This document shows positions 28,259 through 40,680 of a stretch of 64,000 nucleotides of DNA, one piece after another. Under the pieces are notes generated by a model that was given only the letters and a program-made list of their open reading frames with translations, was not told the origin of the DNA and made no database searches. Origin of the DNA: Ulota crispa (lineage: Eukaryota; Streptophyta; Bryopsida; Orthotrichales; Orthotrichaceae); assembly GCA_963920765.1 (NCBI GenBank), contig OY987246.1, positions 3,040,501 to 3,104,500 of the forward strand, in the 5' to 3' direction. Within the stretch, counting starts at the first letter, position 1; each line of letters begins with the position of its first letter. Made by a program: the position numbers and the translations under genes.

Positions 28259-28936
28259 CCTTACAAATCAAACATAATCGCAGGAACTACATATTACTAT
28301 AAATCCTCCTGCTATCAATCCCCGCTCATCTGGCAAGTTTCGCATATTCCTCTGTTTCAGTCCTCTTCAATCGTCTCCATTCCAAGGCGTGCTTGTTGCC
28401 CTAATTGCTACATAGCTACCGCCATCCTACCTCGTCTTCAATCACAAACAATAACTAAAAAAACTTGACTACTTAAAAATGAAATGCAGATACCGTCAGA
28501 CCGATTTCTTCAACCAAATGTCAAGCTTCCTTCTCAAGCAATTTTGCAATGGCGCGATTGCAACGCAACTCCTGCTCAGTCGAGCTCAGAGAGTTTGTTG
28601 CACTCAGTTAATCATCGAAAGCTGAAAATGGACGAAATCTGAAAATGGACGAAAGTAGTCGGCAACGGAAACAGTAGTCTCAAGACGTCCGTTCGTCTAC
28701 GTTCGGTTTTTGTCCTCGCAGCAAACCGCAGTCTCTGTCGACGATGTTGTTTGCGAGTGGATGGTTTTCATCTGTGGTGCTGGAGAAAAAGAAACAAAAA
28801 TCAGCTGTTTTTTAGTACAATTATAATAAGCTTTATCTATTGATCCCCAAGAATTCTTTGAAAAGCGAGATTTTAGGTTCTACTTAGGTAAGCCATGGCT
28901 GTGAAATGAAAACTAATGAAAACTAGTTTTTATTTT
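28259..28936. other. Upstream region of the methyltransferase gene
   Basis: This region should hold the 5' untranslated region and promoter of the minus-strand gene. It is less AT-rich than the surrounding repeats. A 16-bp tandem duplication (GAAAATGGACGAAA twice) lies at about 28623-28654. No TATA box or second gene can be assigned with confidence. Confidence 0.4.
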
Positions 28937-29395
28937 GGGAATTGATGTGAGCACAACCTGGGTTTGATATATGCACACCCTCCTCCGGGATAAATTTCAG
29001 ATTTTTATCATCAAAAAGTTGATTTTGAAAAGTTTTAATTCAGATTTGGACTTAGAGACCTTGATTTTGACTAAATCCATAAAGGAGGTTACAATTGAAC
29101 ATCACTCACTAAAAAAGCTCAGCTTTTAATTCAGATTTGGACTTGACCTTAATTTTGTTTAAATCCAAAAAGAAGGTTACAATTGAACAACACTCACTAA
29201 AAAAGCTTAGCTGCTAAGCCTTTTCAGTGAGTGTTGTTCAATTGTAACCTTCTTTATGGATTTAGACAAAATTAAGGTCTCTAAGTCCAAATCTGAATTA
29301 AAACTTTTCAAAATCAACTTTTTGATGATAAAAATATGAAATTTATCCTAGAGGGGTGCGTGCATATATCAAACCCCGGGTGTGCATATTGTTGT
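28937..29395. mobile_element. Mutator-like MITE, family M2, right tip lost
   Basis: It begins GGGAATTGATGTG and folds back on itself around 29190 (CAACACTCACTAAAAAAGCT pairs with its inverse). The left arm also contains a short internal duplication of TTTTAATTCAGATTTGGACT. The right end stops at GGGTGTGCATATTGTTG without the expected CAATTCCC, so the tip is missing or diverged. Confidence 0.75.
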
Positions 29396-29651
29396 TAGGT
29401 TAAGACTGCCCGGATTTGTCCTACCTGAAGTGTGATTGTGTAGTGGATTATAGTATGAAGTTTATTAAGTGTAGGCCACTTGTTGTGAGCAATTACTTGA
29501 CTGTACCAATCAGAATCTAATGGCACTGCCCACCTTGTTTTGGGAAACAACCAAGTAGCCAGAGGAGTAGTGCTTTACAATGCAAATGTTGTCTCTTGTC
29601 TCTTGAACCTCATATTTGCTTGTGCTTTACATAGTGTGTGCTTTTCTCCAG

Positions 29652-29726
29652 GCTGTTCAGAAACTTACGGATGCAAAGAAATTGGAATCAAGTGCTCATT
29701 ATAGCACAGATTTTGGCAAGGAGTAG
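29652..29726 (+). other. Candidate terminal exon, unknown gene
   Basis: After a pyrimidine-rich acceptor (TTTTCTCCAG) the frame reads AVQKLTDAKKLESSAHYSTD, then FGKE and a TAG stop at 29724-29726. The composition looks protein-like and differs from the AT-rich repeats around it. No upstream exon could be joined to it and the product is not recognised. It may be a chance frame. Confidence 0.25.
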
Positions 29727-29779
29727 CTTGCGCAATTGTTTTTTATGTCTCGATTTGCCTCCAGATGTTTTTGCATTAA

Positions 29780-30714
29780 CCCGTAAAGGCCCAACTGGCC
29801 CATCGGGGGACAAATGGATTTCATGCATGTACCTATAGCCAAACAAGTTTGTGTGATTTTTTGAAACTTTTAATGAAGGTCAAGAGTTCCAAGACCTACG
29901 CAGATATCTAATTTTTTTGTTATTCTGACATTTGACAAAGTAGTTATGCAATAACTTCTGCAACCCACAAGATGGAGGGCAATCCAAGCAACCCAAAAAC
30001 TTTTTTAAAATTTGTGTTATTTAAAACTAAAAATCTGAAATTAGTTCTTTAGATTTTTTATACGTGGGAAGCTTTGAATCATTCAATTTCAATCAATGAG
30101 ATGAAAGTTATGAGATGTTTTAGTTTGTGAGCAGTTATGGATCCTCTACTCTAAAATAAACTTCAAAGTCTTTTTCTTTCCACAATTTTCAATATCTAGA
30201 AAAAAAACTAAATATGAGGAAGTAAATTGTTTATGACAACATTATAACAGTTGGGATTTGCAATTTTCATTTCAACAATGAAATTCTTAACAATTTAGTG
30301 ATTTGACTCAGTCTCTACTTCTTTTTACTTACTATTTTCTTCCCATGTGTTGTATAGTTCCAATTGATTTGAAAATTCTCCCACACATACTTAACTTGGT
30401 CTTCTACATGGAAAAAATAAACCTCAACTTTGAGCAGAGCAATTTTTTTCATGTGAGAGTGGTTAAAGGTTTCTAAATTTTTTGGAAAGCATGGAAAAAT
30501 AATGTTTTTTTTTTTCACTTTAGATGTAAATATCTCCCTCCTCTCCATCTAGAACGACTTGATTTTTTCCCCACAAGTACCTCTTCTAGTCTAAGGCAAG
30601 CTCTTATGGTTGGATTTGCAAAACAAACATTATTTCCTACTTTTCTACTCAATCCTCCTAAAATGGCAGTTTTCAATTGCTTTCAACAAAAATAATGGAC
30701 TTGGGCCTTTCAGG
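29780..30714. mobile_element. piggyBac-like non-autonomous element (family A)
   Basis: The left TTAA is at 29776-29779, followed by CCCGTAAAGGCCCAACTGG. The body matches 36473-37390 in the same orientation (CATGTACCTATAGC, TTTGAATCATTCAATTT, CTCCCACACATACTTAACTTGG). The right tip TTGGGCCTTTCAGG lacks the expected TTAA. Confidence 0.8.
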
Positions 30715-31006
30715 TAGGAGCACCTTCAATGGACACTTTTGTTAAATCAATTCAAGAAGAAGGTGCACTAAGATTGATTTTGAATACAAATTTTTGTTAG
30801 GAAATGGGCACAGATGGGTAGAAAATTGTCCTCACATAATTTTGCAGTTTTGTGAATAAAATATGAATTTTGAAAACGAAGTTGTAAATACACCTATTGT
30901 GAACCCTAGACTTGTTGTCAATTAGTCATGAACCTTGGAAAAACAAACACAAGAAGACCAAATGAGTGAACACAAGAGTCCAAGAATAGATCTCTTCAAT
31001 GCTTAA

Positions 31007-31937
31007 CCCCTAAAGGACCAAGCCCTTTTTTCAATGAAAGTTATTGAAAACTGCCACTTTTGGGGGAATGAGTACAAAGGTAGGAAAAACAATTATTTTT
31101 GGAAATCCAACCATAAGATCTTGCCTTAGACTATGGGAGGTAATTGTGGGAAAAAAATTAGCTCATTCTAGATGTAGAGGAGTGAGATATTGACTTTTGA
31201 AGTGAAAAAAAAAGTTTTTTTCCCTGCTGCCCAAAAAGTTCAGAAGCCTTTGATTGCCTCTAAATAAAAAAAATGCTCTATGCAAATGTGAGGTTTATTT
31301 TTCCCATGTAGAAGACCAAGTTAGGTAAGTGTGGGAGAATTTTCAAATGAATTGGAGGTGTGAATCACATTTTGTAAAATCCTGCAATGCCGTAAGGCCA
31401 TCAAATTTGCATATACACTAGGCAAAATTGGAGGATTTATGTAAAATTGTGAAATGTGAATTACTTTGATCCAAATGATGAAAACCAAGGAATCTTAGTC
31501 TACTACAGCAAGGAAAAAAAAAGTCAAAAAACAAATTCACAAAGAGCACAAAAAGTATAGCACCAAAGGCAAAAGGAATGGAAGTATGGGAGTTCCGTAC
31601 CTGCCCGCAAACTAAAACTTTTCAATCATAAATTGGAATTGAATGATTCAAAGCTCCCCACATATGTATAAATCTAAAGAACCAATTTCAAATTTTTATT
31701 TTGGAAAAATGTTATTTTTAGAAAAGTTTTTGGCTGCCCAATCTCCACTTTTTTGCAGAAATTCATGCATAATTTCTTCAATAAATGTCAGAATGAAGAA
31801 AAAATTAAATGCCCATGTAGGTTTTTGAATTCCTCATCTTCCATAAAAGTTTCAAAAAATCATGCAAAATAGTTTAGTTGTAAGTACATGCCCAAAATCC
31901 CAATTGTCCCTCGCGGGGACAATTGGTCCTTTAGGGA
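31007..31937. mobile_element. piggyBac-like non-autonomous element (family A), inverted
   Basis: TTAA flanks at 31003-31006 and 31938-31941. Left tip CCCCTAAAGGACCAAGCCC; right tip GGTCCTTTAGGGA. It has the two end types of family A in the opposite order to 36473-37390. The right tip has a subterminal hairpin (TTGTCCC-TCGC-GGGGACAA). Confidence 0.85.
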
Positions 31938-32051
31938 TTAAAATAGTCATTGTGACTGCTCATACCCATGGTTCTTGTCCCATTTGCCCAACTTTTAGAT
32001 CTGATACGGACTGCTTCATAGGTGTCTGTAAACAAATCGTGTTCATTTCAG

Positions 32052-32131
32052 GTGCTCCTACCTTAGGGGTTGAGCCGGGGTTCAAGACTGCAGCAGCCTC
32101 AGGCAAATATAATGTTCAATTCTGCACTTAA
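32052..32131 (+). other. Candidate terminal exon, unknown gene
   Basis: A good acceptor (GTTCATTTCAG) is followed by a frame reading APTLGVEPGFKTAAASGKYN then VQFCT and a TAA stop. Composition is protein-like. It lies 2.3 kb downstream of the candidate exon at 29652 with two piggyBac-like insertions between, so it could belong to the same or another gene. Not recognised, and possibly chance. Confidence 0.25.
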
Positions 32132-32381
32132 CTTTCTGCCACTCTTGAAAAATAAGCCTTCCTCTATTTTTTTGTACAAATGTCATTATTTTCAAATCTA
32201 GTTAGTTGTGTATGGTTACCCTTTTCATTCTCTTATTGTGACATTTCTGTTGATGCGACGTCTGAATTTGTGCTGTTATATTCCTCTGCAAGTTGTTGCA
32301 AGCATATACTGGTAGTTGGCTATACGTATGATATTGATCACTTTGTAAGTTCCTCACATTTGACAACTACTGAAGGTTAAG

Positions 32382-32736
32382 AGCAGATTCGGCAGGTTTC
32401 TGCCGAATCCATTATTTTTTGAGAAAAACCTAATTAGGCATTTGATTTCATAATTAAACAAGATTAGGCATTTTTTAAAAATGGTGTTATTATTTGGCAT
32501 TCAATCAATTTTTTAAGTAGAGTTAAGTCTTTTTCTAAACATCTTCCATTTTTTAAAATTAACCCTTGGTATAAAATTTGCAGTAGATTGAGCCCTCTTG
32601 GAATCAACCTTGACCTTCCATTTTATAATATTTGACATTTCAATTTTTTGATTTGTTTTTCATTAGGCACCTTTGGAGAATAATTTATAGAATAATTGGG
32701 CAAAATTTTGGGGAATTATTTTGTGCTGAATCTGCT
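32382..32736. mobile_element. Possible MITE with AGCAGATTC ends
   Basis: AGCAGATTCGGCA at the left and its near-perfect inverse TGCTGAATCTGCT at the right enclose 355 bp of AT-rich DNA. No convincing target duplication is seen, so the call is tentative. Confidence 0.45.
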
Positions 32737-34242
32737 ATCAACCTACAATAGTGATTTTTTTTTTCTTCTTAGGATCAAGTAACTTTACTAGTTCCTAAGA
32801 TAGCAATTACATAATTTACACTACTGGTTCAAAGGTTTGACGCCAATTAAAACACCTTCAAATTGTATATCTATGAAGGTAGGATGCTTGCTCACAAATT
32901 GCCCTGTTCCTCATGAAACATCCTCCAATGTACAATTTGGAGTGTTTGGTGTATTTAGTTTGAACATTTCAAGGTAAGGAATCTTTTAGAGCACTCGTAT
33001 TCCTACTTCAAAACTTTCATGATTAATTCATGAAGTGTTGAGCATAACACTGTTAACCAACACTAGAGGGCTCCCTTTGCTCCCAGCACAAGTAGGAATC
33101 CCCCAACGCTACAATCTAGCACCTCAGTCACTCAACATACAATATGTTATAACTAAAATGCCCCCCGAGGTATTTGGGGAGGAATATACCTCCATTTGGA
33201 GGGAAAGAACCAGCATGGTTAACAATGTTATGAGAAATTACAAATAGAAGTGAATATGATTAGGCTTACTCTTATCTATCAAGAGATCTATTTATGTCTA
33301 TTTTATTAATGTTTAATAGGCAAGATTTGAACAAGGTCTTAGATGTATCAATAAATCCGTAAATTATGTTAAAAGTAAAAAGTTTGATTTGTTGCAATGA
33401 ACACATAGTATTTATGTCAATCATTATTTTCAACTCCAATTTCACAAACACTTGTACAACTATTAGGAGTTGAAGCCTCAAACATTTGCAATTGTTTTTG
33501 TTGAGATGAAATGTTGAACACATAAGCACTTTTGCCAATGAGTACAATGTATCACTTCAAAGTATTGGGGGTCAAACATCTTCAACAACATGGCATTGTA
33601 TCTCATTTGATATCATGCCAAATAAAAATTATGAAGACCATTGTGTTTCATTATGTTTCTTACATAAAAATGGATGTCAAAAATTTAACAATCTTTTTCT
33701 TTTCAGAGATTTTTTTTTGGAAATTATGTAAAGTGTTTTGTTTTTGTGATTTATGCAAAAATTAGACCATGATGCATTGAAAACTTATTCTATATAAAGA
33801 AGTATTGAAGGCATATTAACACTCTAAAGCTTTGAATAATTTGAAACATGAAGTTGCTGAACAAATCAACGTTTCTATAAGACCAAATGCTCTCAAATCA
33901 TTGTTGTATTCTAAGCAAGCCTTGGTTTTTTGCAATCTTGGTGAATTTAGCTTTCCAACTATTTATGCGTACTAAACTTTGTAAGAGATCATCTTAGAAC
34001 CCCTACTTCTAATCAATAATATCCACTATTGTAAATAAGACATCTAAATCTTGGTTAACAACTTGGAACTCACATCCTTGAAACTAACAAAATCACGCTT
34101 TCACCATCTTTTTGTTTGTGTATAACATATTGTTTATTTTGGTGTAATTAAGATGCTTTGAGCCTCTTCATAATTTCCCATCTAGTCTTTTACAAATAAA
34201 TAGAATGCATGTTGTATAGTCCCCCTTAATCATGAAATACTA
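32737..34242. other. Unannotated stretch
   Basis: AT-rich with short open frames (70-91 codons at 33035-33765) that show no motif. No element ends were recognised. Confidence 0.35.
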
Positions 34243-34438
34243 CTAGAAAAATAGGGATAAACAATTGTCCATGACTAGGTTACAACAACTGTACAACAAA
34301 TACAAAACAACTGCACACCAACTAAATGATTGCAAATTGACTCAATTATAGTTGTGCAATTGTTGTGCAATTGTTCTATATTTGTTGTGCAATTGTTGTG
34401 ACCTAATTGTGCACAGTTGTTTATCCCTATTTTTCTAG
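34243..34438. mobile_element. Palindromic MITE with TA target duplication
   Basis: Tips CTAGAAAAATAGGGATAAAC and its exact inverse are flanked by TA (34241-34242 and 34439-34440). The 196-bp body is a near palindrome with repeated GTTGTGCAATTG. TA duplication suggests the Tc1/mariner superfamily. Confidence 0.85.
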
Positions 34439-34982
34439 TAATGAAAGTCTCGCATTAAATATTTTAAAAGAAATGTAGTAGGTGGGTCTAACTAGTTTTA
34501 CCATTCCTCTCTTTTGAGTTCAATAAATTATAATGACAATTTTGTCGCTATAATCTTTAGAAAACCTATGTTTGCTATAAAAAGTATTATAATGTTTTAC
34601 ACAAAGGTATCATTTGTATTTGTACTTATAATCTTGGTATGGGTACATGTAGCTGTCATGTGTGTGAAAAAAACCAAAATATGAAACAAAATGTACTTGG
34701 CCAATTTCTCACTTTAGGAAAAGGTGAAATAATAAATCTTTCGTAAACACTGAATATTAAATTAGATACAGGCTTAAGTTTTCAAAAAATTCATATACAT
34801 AAGTGTGTTGATGGTTTTTTGCTACTAATTCTCACAATACGTGCATCTTGAGATAATGTTTTGTAAGAGGTGTTGGTTTTCTCTTTACTTACGACTTTTC
34901 ATTGAAATTTTCACTGTATGACACATAACATAATATGATTAATATTAACACGTGACTAGCACATGAGTTTAATAATACTTAA

Positions 34983-35205
34983 CCCCTAAACGTCTCAAAC
35001 GCCCTTTGTGGCCGTATGTATGGCTGTATGTTCAAACGTATTTGAGTTATTCTGAGAGTTTTTCAAAAAAAATTATGCACCCCCATCATACAATCCTTCG
35101 ATATGTATGGTTGTAACACTTGATTTTCAGCTAATTCAAACTTCTAAATATTGATTGCAATCGTATTTGGTACCGTAGCTCCAAAGCCCAAGGGCCCTTC
35201 AGGAG
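34983..35205. mobile_element. Short piggyBac-like MITE (family E), copy 1
   Basis: Flanked by TTAA at 34979-34982 and 35206-35209. It begins CCCCTAAACGTCTCAAACGC and ends GGGCCCTTCAGGAG. It is about 75% similar by eye to 46781-46996 (ATGCACCCCCATCATACAA, TTCAAACTTCTAAATATTG). The duplicate locus at 44322 has the site without the element. Confidence 0.88.
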
Positions 35206-35481
35206 TTAATCTTTAAACAAGCCATAGTAAATAGAATTCATGAACTTTCGGATTAATTTTATAAATATATAGGAACATACATTTGATTTTTATTAGCATT
35301 CTAGACTTGACCATGAGAATTGATAGACAAATATTAGAGAATTATTCAACAAAACTAATGGTCACCTTCAATTTATAAAAAAAGGAGGAGGAAAACAATT
35401 GATTGTTGGAAGTTGAGAATTTAACAAGGAATTTACTTGAATAACGTATACATGTATCACTTAGACAAGGAATTGTGTAGG

Positions 35482-35758
35482 AACACCATATTCATTAAAT
35501 TGGGAAAAAAGGTACATTTTGGGAATTTTGCAGGTTGTACATGATCATGTACAATCAAGCTAGCAGCATTTTTTTTGGTACACATGCCCTCACCTGAGAG
35601 GAGGAATTTGCAAGGGAGAAAATCTTAGTGGCTCAGACTGAATTTGATACCTTCAAATATGGTTTGAGGTGACTATTATGCATCAAGGTGACTATTCTGG
35701 ATCAAGGTGAAGTACAAAGTAGGACCACTTTTTTTCCCAATTTAACAAATATGATTTT
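35482..35758. mobile_element. Q-family element with 4-bp target duplication
   Basis: Starts AACACCATATTCATTAAATT and ends in the inverse AATTTAACAAATATGATTTT. Flanked by TAGG on both sides (35478-35481, 35759-35762). The duplicate copy at 44.9 kb reads TAAGACAAATCCC without the element. Internal landmarks of the family are GGTACACATGCCCTCACC and GAGGAGGAATTTGC. Confidence 0.88.
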
Positions 35759-35946
35759 TAGGACAAAAATCCCTAGAATAAAACAAATGCTACTGATTGT
35801 CTTCAATAATTATTAGGGAATTGATACATATAGTACCACCCCTTCTTGACTATTCTACTACACTCTACTATATAAGGTCAATATTTACAATATAAAAACA
35901 GGAGTGGACCACAAGAAAACATCACTAATTTGAAATACAACTTGAT

Positions 35947-36194
35947 AACATCATATTAGATAAATTGGGAAAAACAGTACATTTTGGGACTTCTAAAAAT
36001 AAGGTGATCACCTTACTCCAGCATTTTTTTTGGTACACGTGCCTTCACTTGTGATGAGGAATTTGGGAGGGAAAAAATCTTAGTGGTTCAGATTGAATCT
36101 GATACCTTTGCATCTAGTTTAAGATAACATTTTAGGTTTAAGGTGGAGTACAAAATGGGACCCTTGTTTTTCCCAATTTATCAAATATGGTGTT
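35947..36194. mobile_element. Q-family element
   Basis: Begins AACATCATATTAGATAAATT and ends AATTTATCAAATATGGTGTT, with flanks TGAT (35943-35946) and TGAC (36195-36198). The body matches 35482-35758 (GGTACACGTGCCTTCAC, ATCTTAGTGGTTCAGATTG). Confidence 0.82.
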
Positions 36195-36472
36195 TGACAT
36201 AGAAGTTGCAACTTTAATTTTTTTTAAAACTTCAGATCTTGCTCATAATATCAATTAAAAAGTCTAAATTATGTTTAGTTTATTCATATTTTTTTGAATT
36301 GATACTATGAGTGGGATTAAGAGCTAAAAAATAAAAATGGAATTGTATCTTCTTTGTCAAGTTGTATAATCAAAATTTAGTGATGTTTACTAGATAGGAA
36401 GCAATTTTTTTGACCTTTAATCCACAATTTTAGCATGTGAAGATAAAAATGAAAAATGAGTTTAACCCTTAA

Positions 36473-37390
36473 TCCCTAAAGGACCATTGTCCCCTCGGGG
36501 GACAATTGGGAATTTGGGCATGTACCTATGGCTAAACTACTTTGTGTGATTTTTTGAAATCTTTATTGAAGGTGAGGAATTCAAAGATCTACGTGGGAAT
36601 GTGAGTTTTTCTTCATTCCAACATTTATTGAAGAAGTTATGCATGAATATCTAGAAAAAGCTGCTCCTCGGGCAGCCAAAAACTTTATTAAAAATTTTGA
36701 ATTTTTCAAATAAAAATCTGAAATAGGTTCTTTAGACTTATATAGACGTGGGGAGCTTTGAATCATTCAATTTTGATACACAAGATGAAAGTCATGAGGA
36801 GTTTTTGTTTGCGGGCAGTTTTAGATTCTCTACTCAAAAATAAACTTTGAGGTTCTTTATTTTACTCAATTTTCAATATTTTGGAAAGAAAACAAAACTA
36901 AAGGATGTAGATTGTTTATCACTACATTATAACCGTTGGGATTTGCATTTTTCATTTTTATAATTAAATTCTTAACATTTTAGTGATTTGACTTAGTCTC
37001 TACTTCTTTTTACTTACTATTTTTCCCCATGTGTTGTATAGTTCCAATTGATTTGAAAATTCTCCCACACATACCTAACTTGGTCTCCTACATGGAAAAA
37101 ATAAACCACAACTTTTTGTAGAGTAATTTTTTGCTCTAAGAGTGGTTAAAGCCTTTTGAAATTTTTGGGCAGCAGCAAAAAAATACTTTTTTCAGCAGTT
37201 CAGATGTAAATATCCCACTCATTTTTGTGTAGATTGAGCTGAATTTTTTACTTCATGTACCTCTTGTAGTCTATTGTGAGATCTTACAATTGAATTCTTG
37301 TAAAAAAATTTTCTTACCATTGTATTTGCTTCCCCAAAAGTGGTAGTTTTCTGTGTTTTTCACAGAAAAAATGTCTTGGTCCTTTAGGGG
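36473..37390. mobile_element. piggyBac-like non-autonomous element (family A), reference copy
   Basis: Flanked by TTAA at 36469-36472 and 37391-37394. Left tip TCCCTAAAGGACCATTGTCC with the subterminal hairpin; right tip TCTTGGTCCTTTAGGGG. The right 400 bp match the right end of the 4295-12244 transposon and the left 200 bp match its left end, so this looks like an internal-deletion derivative of such an element. Confidence 0.9.
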
Positions 37391-37394
37391 TTAA

Positions 37395-37612
37395 AGGATT
37401 GAGGAGCCCTTTGCGGCCAATATGATATTTTGTATTTTCTTGTATTTGGAATGCATCCACACCTTTACTACATTTGAGATCAACAAAAAAGTTAAAATAT
37501 AGATCAATGCGCTTCTAGTGAGCTAGTCAAGATCCCAAATTAATACTTTTTATTGGTAGCAAATACCAATTATACGGCAATGTATTTACTACGTAATACA
37601 TAGAGCGGTCCT
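37395..37612. mobile_element. Short piggyBac-like MITE (family D), copy 1, tips trimmed
   Basis: The body (GCCCTTTGCGGCC, CATCCACACCTTTACTACAT, TTCTAGTGAGCTAGTCAAGA) matches 37617-37856, 43150-43346 and, inverted, 56066-56292. It lies between TTAA 37391-37394 and TTAA 37613-37616. The outer CCCCTA bases are missing at both tips. Confidence 0.75.
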
Positions 37613-37616
37613 TTAA

Positions 37617-37856
37617 CCCCTAAATGTTTGAGCGTGCCGCTGCGTCCTAGTACAATACATGGTATTTTTCTTGTATTTAGAATGGATCCACACTTCTACT
37701 ACATTTGAGACCAACAAAGAAGTTGGAAAATAATTCAATGCGGTTCTAGTGAGCTAGTCAAGATCCCAAATTAATACTTTTTGTTGGTAGCAAATGACAA
37801 TTATATGTCACCGTATATACTATGCCCTACGGACGTTTAAGGGCTAAAGGTTAAGA
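37617..37856. mobile_element. Short piggyBac-like MITE (family D), copy 2
   Basis: It begins at TTAA 37613-37616 with CCCCTAAATGTTTGAGCG and ends ACGGACGTTTAAGGG; the right TTAA has become CTAA or is the TTAA at 37861. It directly adjoins copy 1 through the shared TTAA. Confidence 0.78.
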
Positions 37857-39645
37857 CCCCGGGTGAAGATATCCATGCTGAAGGGTCTTGAGACACAACA
37901 GGAAGGCGGGCAAGAAAAGAAAACAAGCAGAAAAGGAGGGGCAAGAGGGGCAGACTGAGGAGTTTTCTGAGATCAATACTTAGTGCCTAGGGCTCGCCCT
38001 CCTTCTTTGAGTGGAGCAATTGATTGTGTTGGATCTGTGCAGTACTTGGTGCCAAGGCTCGCCTTCCATTGCCAGTTAATGCTGAACATTCAATTGTGAA
38101 TTTTTGAGTTCTGGTGTTATTCTTGCATTGGTATGTGGTCTTTCTTAGTGCTTGAATTTTGCAACGTTGATGCTAGTCTTGTGCACAAGGTAGGTTTCTT
38201 GATTCACGTTGTGTTTTTGGTGATCACCCTTAGTTATTAATATGCAACCATATTGGACAACCTTGGACCAAAATATTCAAGCGTTGACATCAGTTTCTTT
38301 AGATGTTGTTTTGTGCTACTGTTTTTAGAATTCATTTCATGCTCCAGAAGATTGAATAACGTTCTTTTTCTTGAATGATAACCTTTAGTCATAAATCTTA
38401 GTATGCAGCAATACTGTAGCTATTGCTGGCTAAGTTAGATACCCTCGGATTTTGTGCCTGCTACTTCCCTTCTCCCTTTGTGCATGTACTACTTCTTTCA
38501 TTTTCTTGTTAGGCACTCACTTATGGCAAACTTTAGGGGTCCCAAACAATAGTGCTCCCTCCTTGGTTGGGGTCCCACCTATCAACTCTCAGATATGTTA
38601 AACTCAGAGGATTTGTTGTCCATGCAAGCACTAATCAAGCAATGGCGTGCATTGTGGATGGTGACATGGGGGCAATAATAGGATATGTATCAATGACAAT
38701 GCCTGATATGTTTGGGTTTATTTTTTAAATACCCACAATTCCATCTAGAAATGATAAACTCATTTATTTAATATATGCGCTTGAGTTTAATATAGATTTC
38801 AAGTTGTAAGAATATTTGAATCAACTTTGTAAAAAGTTTTATTCATATAACATATTCTAAAGATTAAATAACATTTTTCTTTTAATTATTGATTAAAAAC
38901 AATATTAATTAAAAGACAAAATATAGGTTTTCAATTTTATAACTTTTGTAATTTTTTTTTGACATTTTATCTTTGTACAAAGATTTATTTTTGAAATCAA
39001 AATTAAATGCTAATAAAATGGATGGTTTTGGAAAAACTATAAATGTTTAAGATTTCTTTAAGAATTTGACAATAATTACACAATGAATTGTATTAAAATG
39101 AATAAAAGTTCTTTATTCACTACAAGACAAAGTTTTGTGCTGTCACAAGAATTTATTTGTAACGTCCAAAATAATGCAAATATTTATAGAGGTATTTAAT
39201 TTTAATAAAAATGTCTAAATATGTTGATGAATTTTATCTCTTTATTCTTTTAGTTTAGTTTTCTATTTCTTCTTTTAGCTTTTAGAAGCATAACTATTAG
39301 AACCTTCAATGAAATCACATATAATTTAGATGACATTTTTAATTATTTTCTTTTGTAATCCCTTTATTAATGCAATTGCTAGATTTTAAGATTTTTTTTG
39401 TTTGGCAACAATTATTTTAATAATCATTCTAAAAACAATTAATACATAAATTTAAAATACTTCAAAGTACTTGTGGTCCGGTTTTAATAAATCGAATAAA
39501 TCATTAAATGGATATGTAAATAACATTTGCAAAAATAATCTAATTTCACAATTAAAGACTCATTAATTTGTAATTTCATCATGTGAAACTGTAAAGGATA
39601 TATGTTTTTAGACAAACTCAATGTTTTAAATTTTTTAAAAGTAAT
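37857..39645. other. Unannotated stretch with a short duplication
   Basis: A roughly 60-bp tandem duplication at about 37975-38100 (CTTAGTGCCTAGGGCTCGCC and CTTGGTGCCAAGGCTCGCC). The sequence to 38200, ending in a donor-like GCACAAG|GTAGGT, weakly resembles 46396-46670. From 38700 the DNA is very AT-rich with nothing recognised. Confidence 0.4.
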
Positions 39646-39649
39646 TTAA

Positions 39650-40602
39650 CACCTAAAGGACCAAGGGTGTTTTTTGAGAAAAAATCTTAGAAATTGCCAA
39701 CTTTTAGTGCGTTGTCTAAATCAAAAATCAATTTTTTTTTTCTCAATTTCAATCGTACAAAAGTTTGTAAAACCAATACATCAATGTGTGCAAAACAATT
39801 TAGCCCATTTGACTGCGCCGATTGTAAGATTATAATGTTTGAAGTGAGAAAAACAACCTTTTTTTATTCTTGCAAAACAAGGTCAACAGACTTTGAGCCT
39901 TCCTAGAGTAAAGTTTTTACTCTACACAAAAATGAGCTTTTTGACCATTCACAAGTATATGATGTTAGGTTCACTCATGAAAATTTTCAAATACAAATAC
40001 AAAATCTAACTTATTCTAAATCACCTTGCAATGCAAGGAGGTTTGGTGATTTGGCAATACATTAGTCATTCTGTCATGATTTCTTGTGCAATGTGGAAGT
40101 CTTTTACTTGAAATTTGAACTATGAAAAGTTGGAGACAAACATTTGGAACATGAGAAAACAAATTTCAAGAGCTTTGGATTTATAGGTTGAAAGATAATA
40201 GAGCTTGAAGTTAGAGGAATTTTTTTCTTGAAATTGCCCAAACATAGTTAACAAAGTTTGACTCCCTTCAAAATGTGATGTGAGAGCTCAATTATTATTA
40301 TTATTTTAACAATTGTACACCATGTTTTTTTTAATTACATACTTGCCAAATTTCAAAAGTTGATGAGAGTTTCAACGTAGGAATCTCCAAAGATGCTCAA
40401 ACTACCCAACTTGCCCAATTTCTTTTGAGCAACATAACTTTTGAACCAAGCATCCAATTGGGGGAAAAAATAGATTTCCACTTGAAGGATACATATTTGC
40501 ACCTTGTGTAACAATTTTGAGAACATCCAATGAGAATTGACTCCACATGACCCTGCTCGAGTTCTCAAGTGCTTGTTGAACAACCACTTGGTCCTTCAGG
40601 GG
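39650..40602. mobile_element. piggyBac-like non-autonomous element
   Basis: The left TTAA at 39646-39649 is followed by CACCTAAAGGACCAAGG; the right tip CTTGGTCCTTCAGGGG is followed by TTAG, probably a mutated TTAA. Length 953 bp, no coding capacity. Confidence 0.8.
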
Positions 40603-40609
40603 TTAGGAT

Positions 40610-40611
<2 letters not shown>

Positions 40612-40676
<65 letters not shown>
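40612..40676. repeat. (TA)n microsatellite
   Basis: An uninterrupted run of about 32 TA units, beginning ten bases after the end of the preceding piggyBac-like element. Confidence 0.95.

Positions 40677-40680
<4 letters not shown>

Larger units (their letters stand above)
34932..35815. repeat. Segmental duplication, copy A
   Basis: Unique-looking sequence here matches 44275-45435 in order and orientation: the stretch ending ACATGAGTTT, the CTCTAGACTTGACC-type region and the CCCTAGAATAAAACA region. Copy A is interrupted by a piggyBac-like element (34983-35205) and a Q element (35482-35758) that copy B lacks. Confidence 0.85.
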
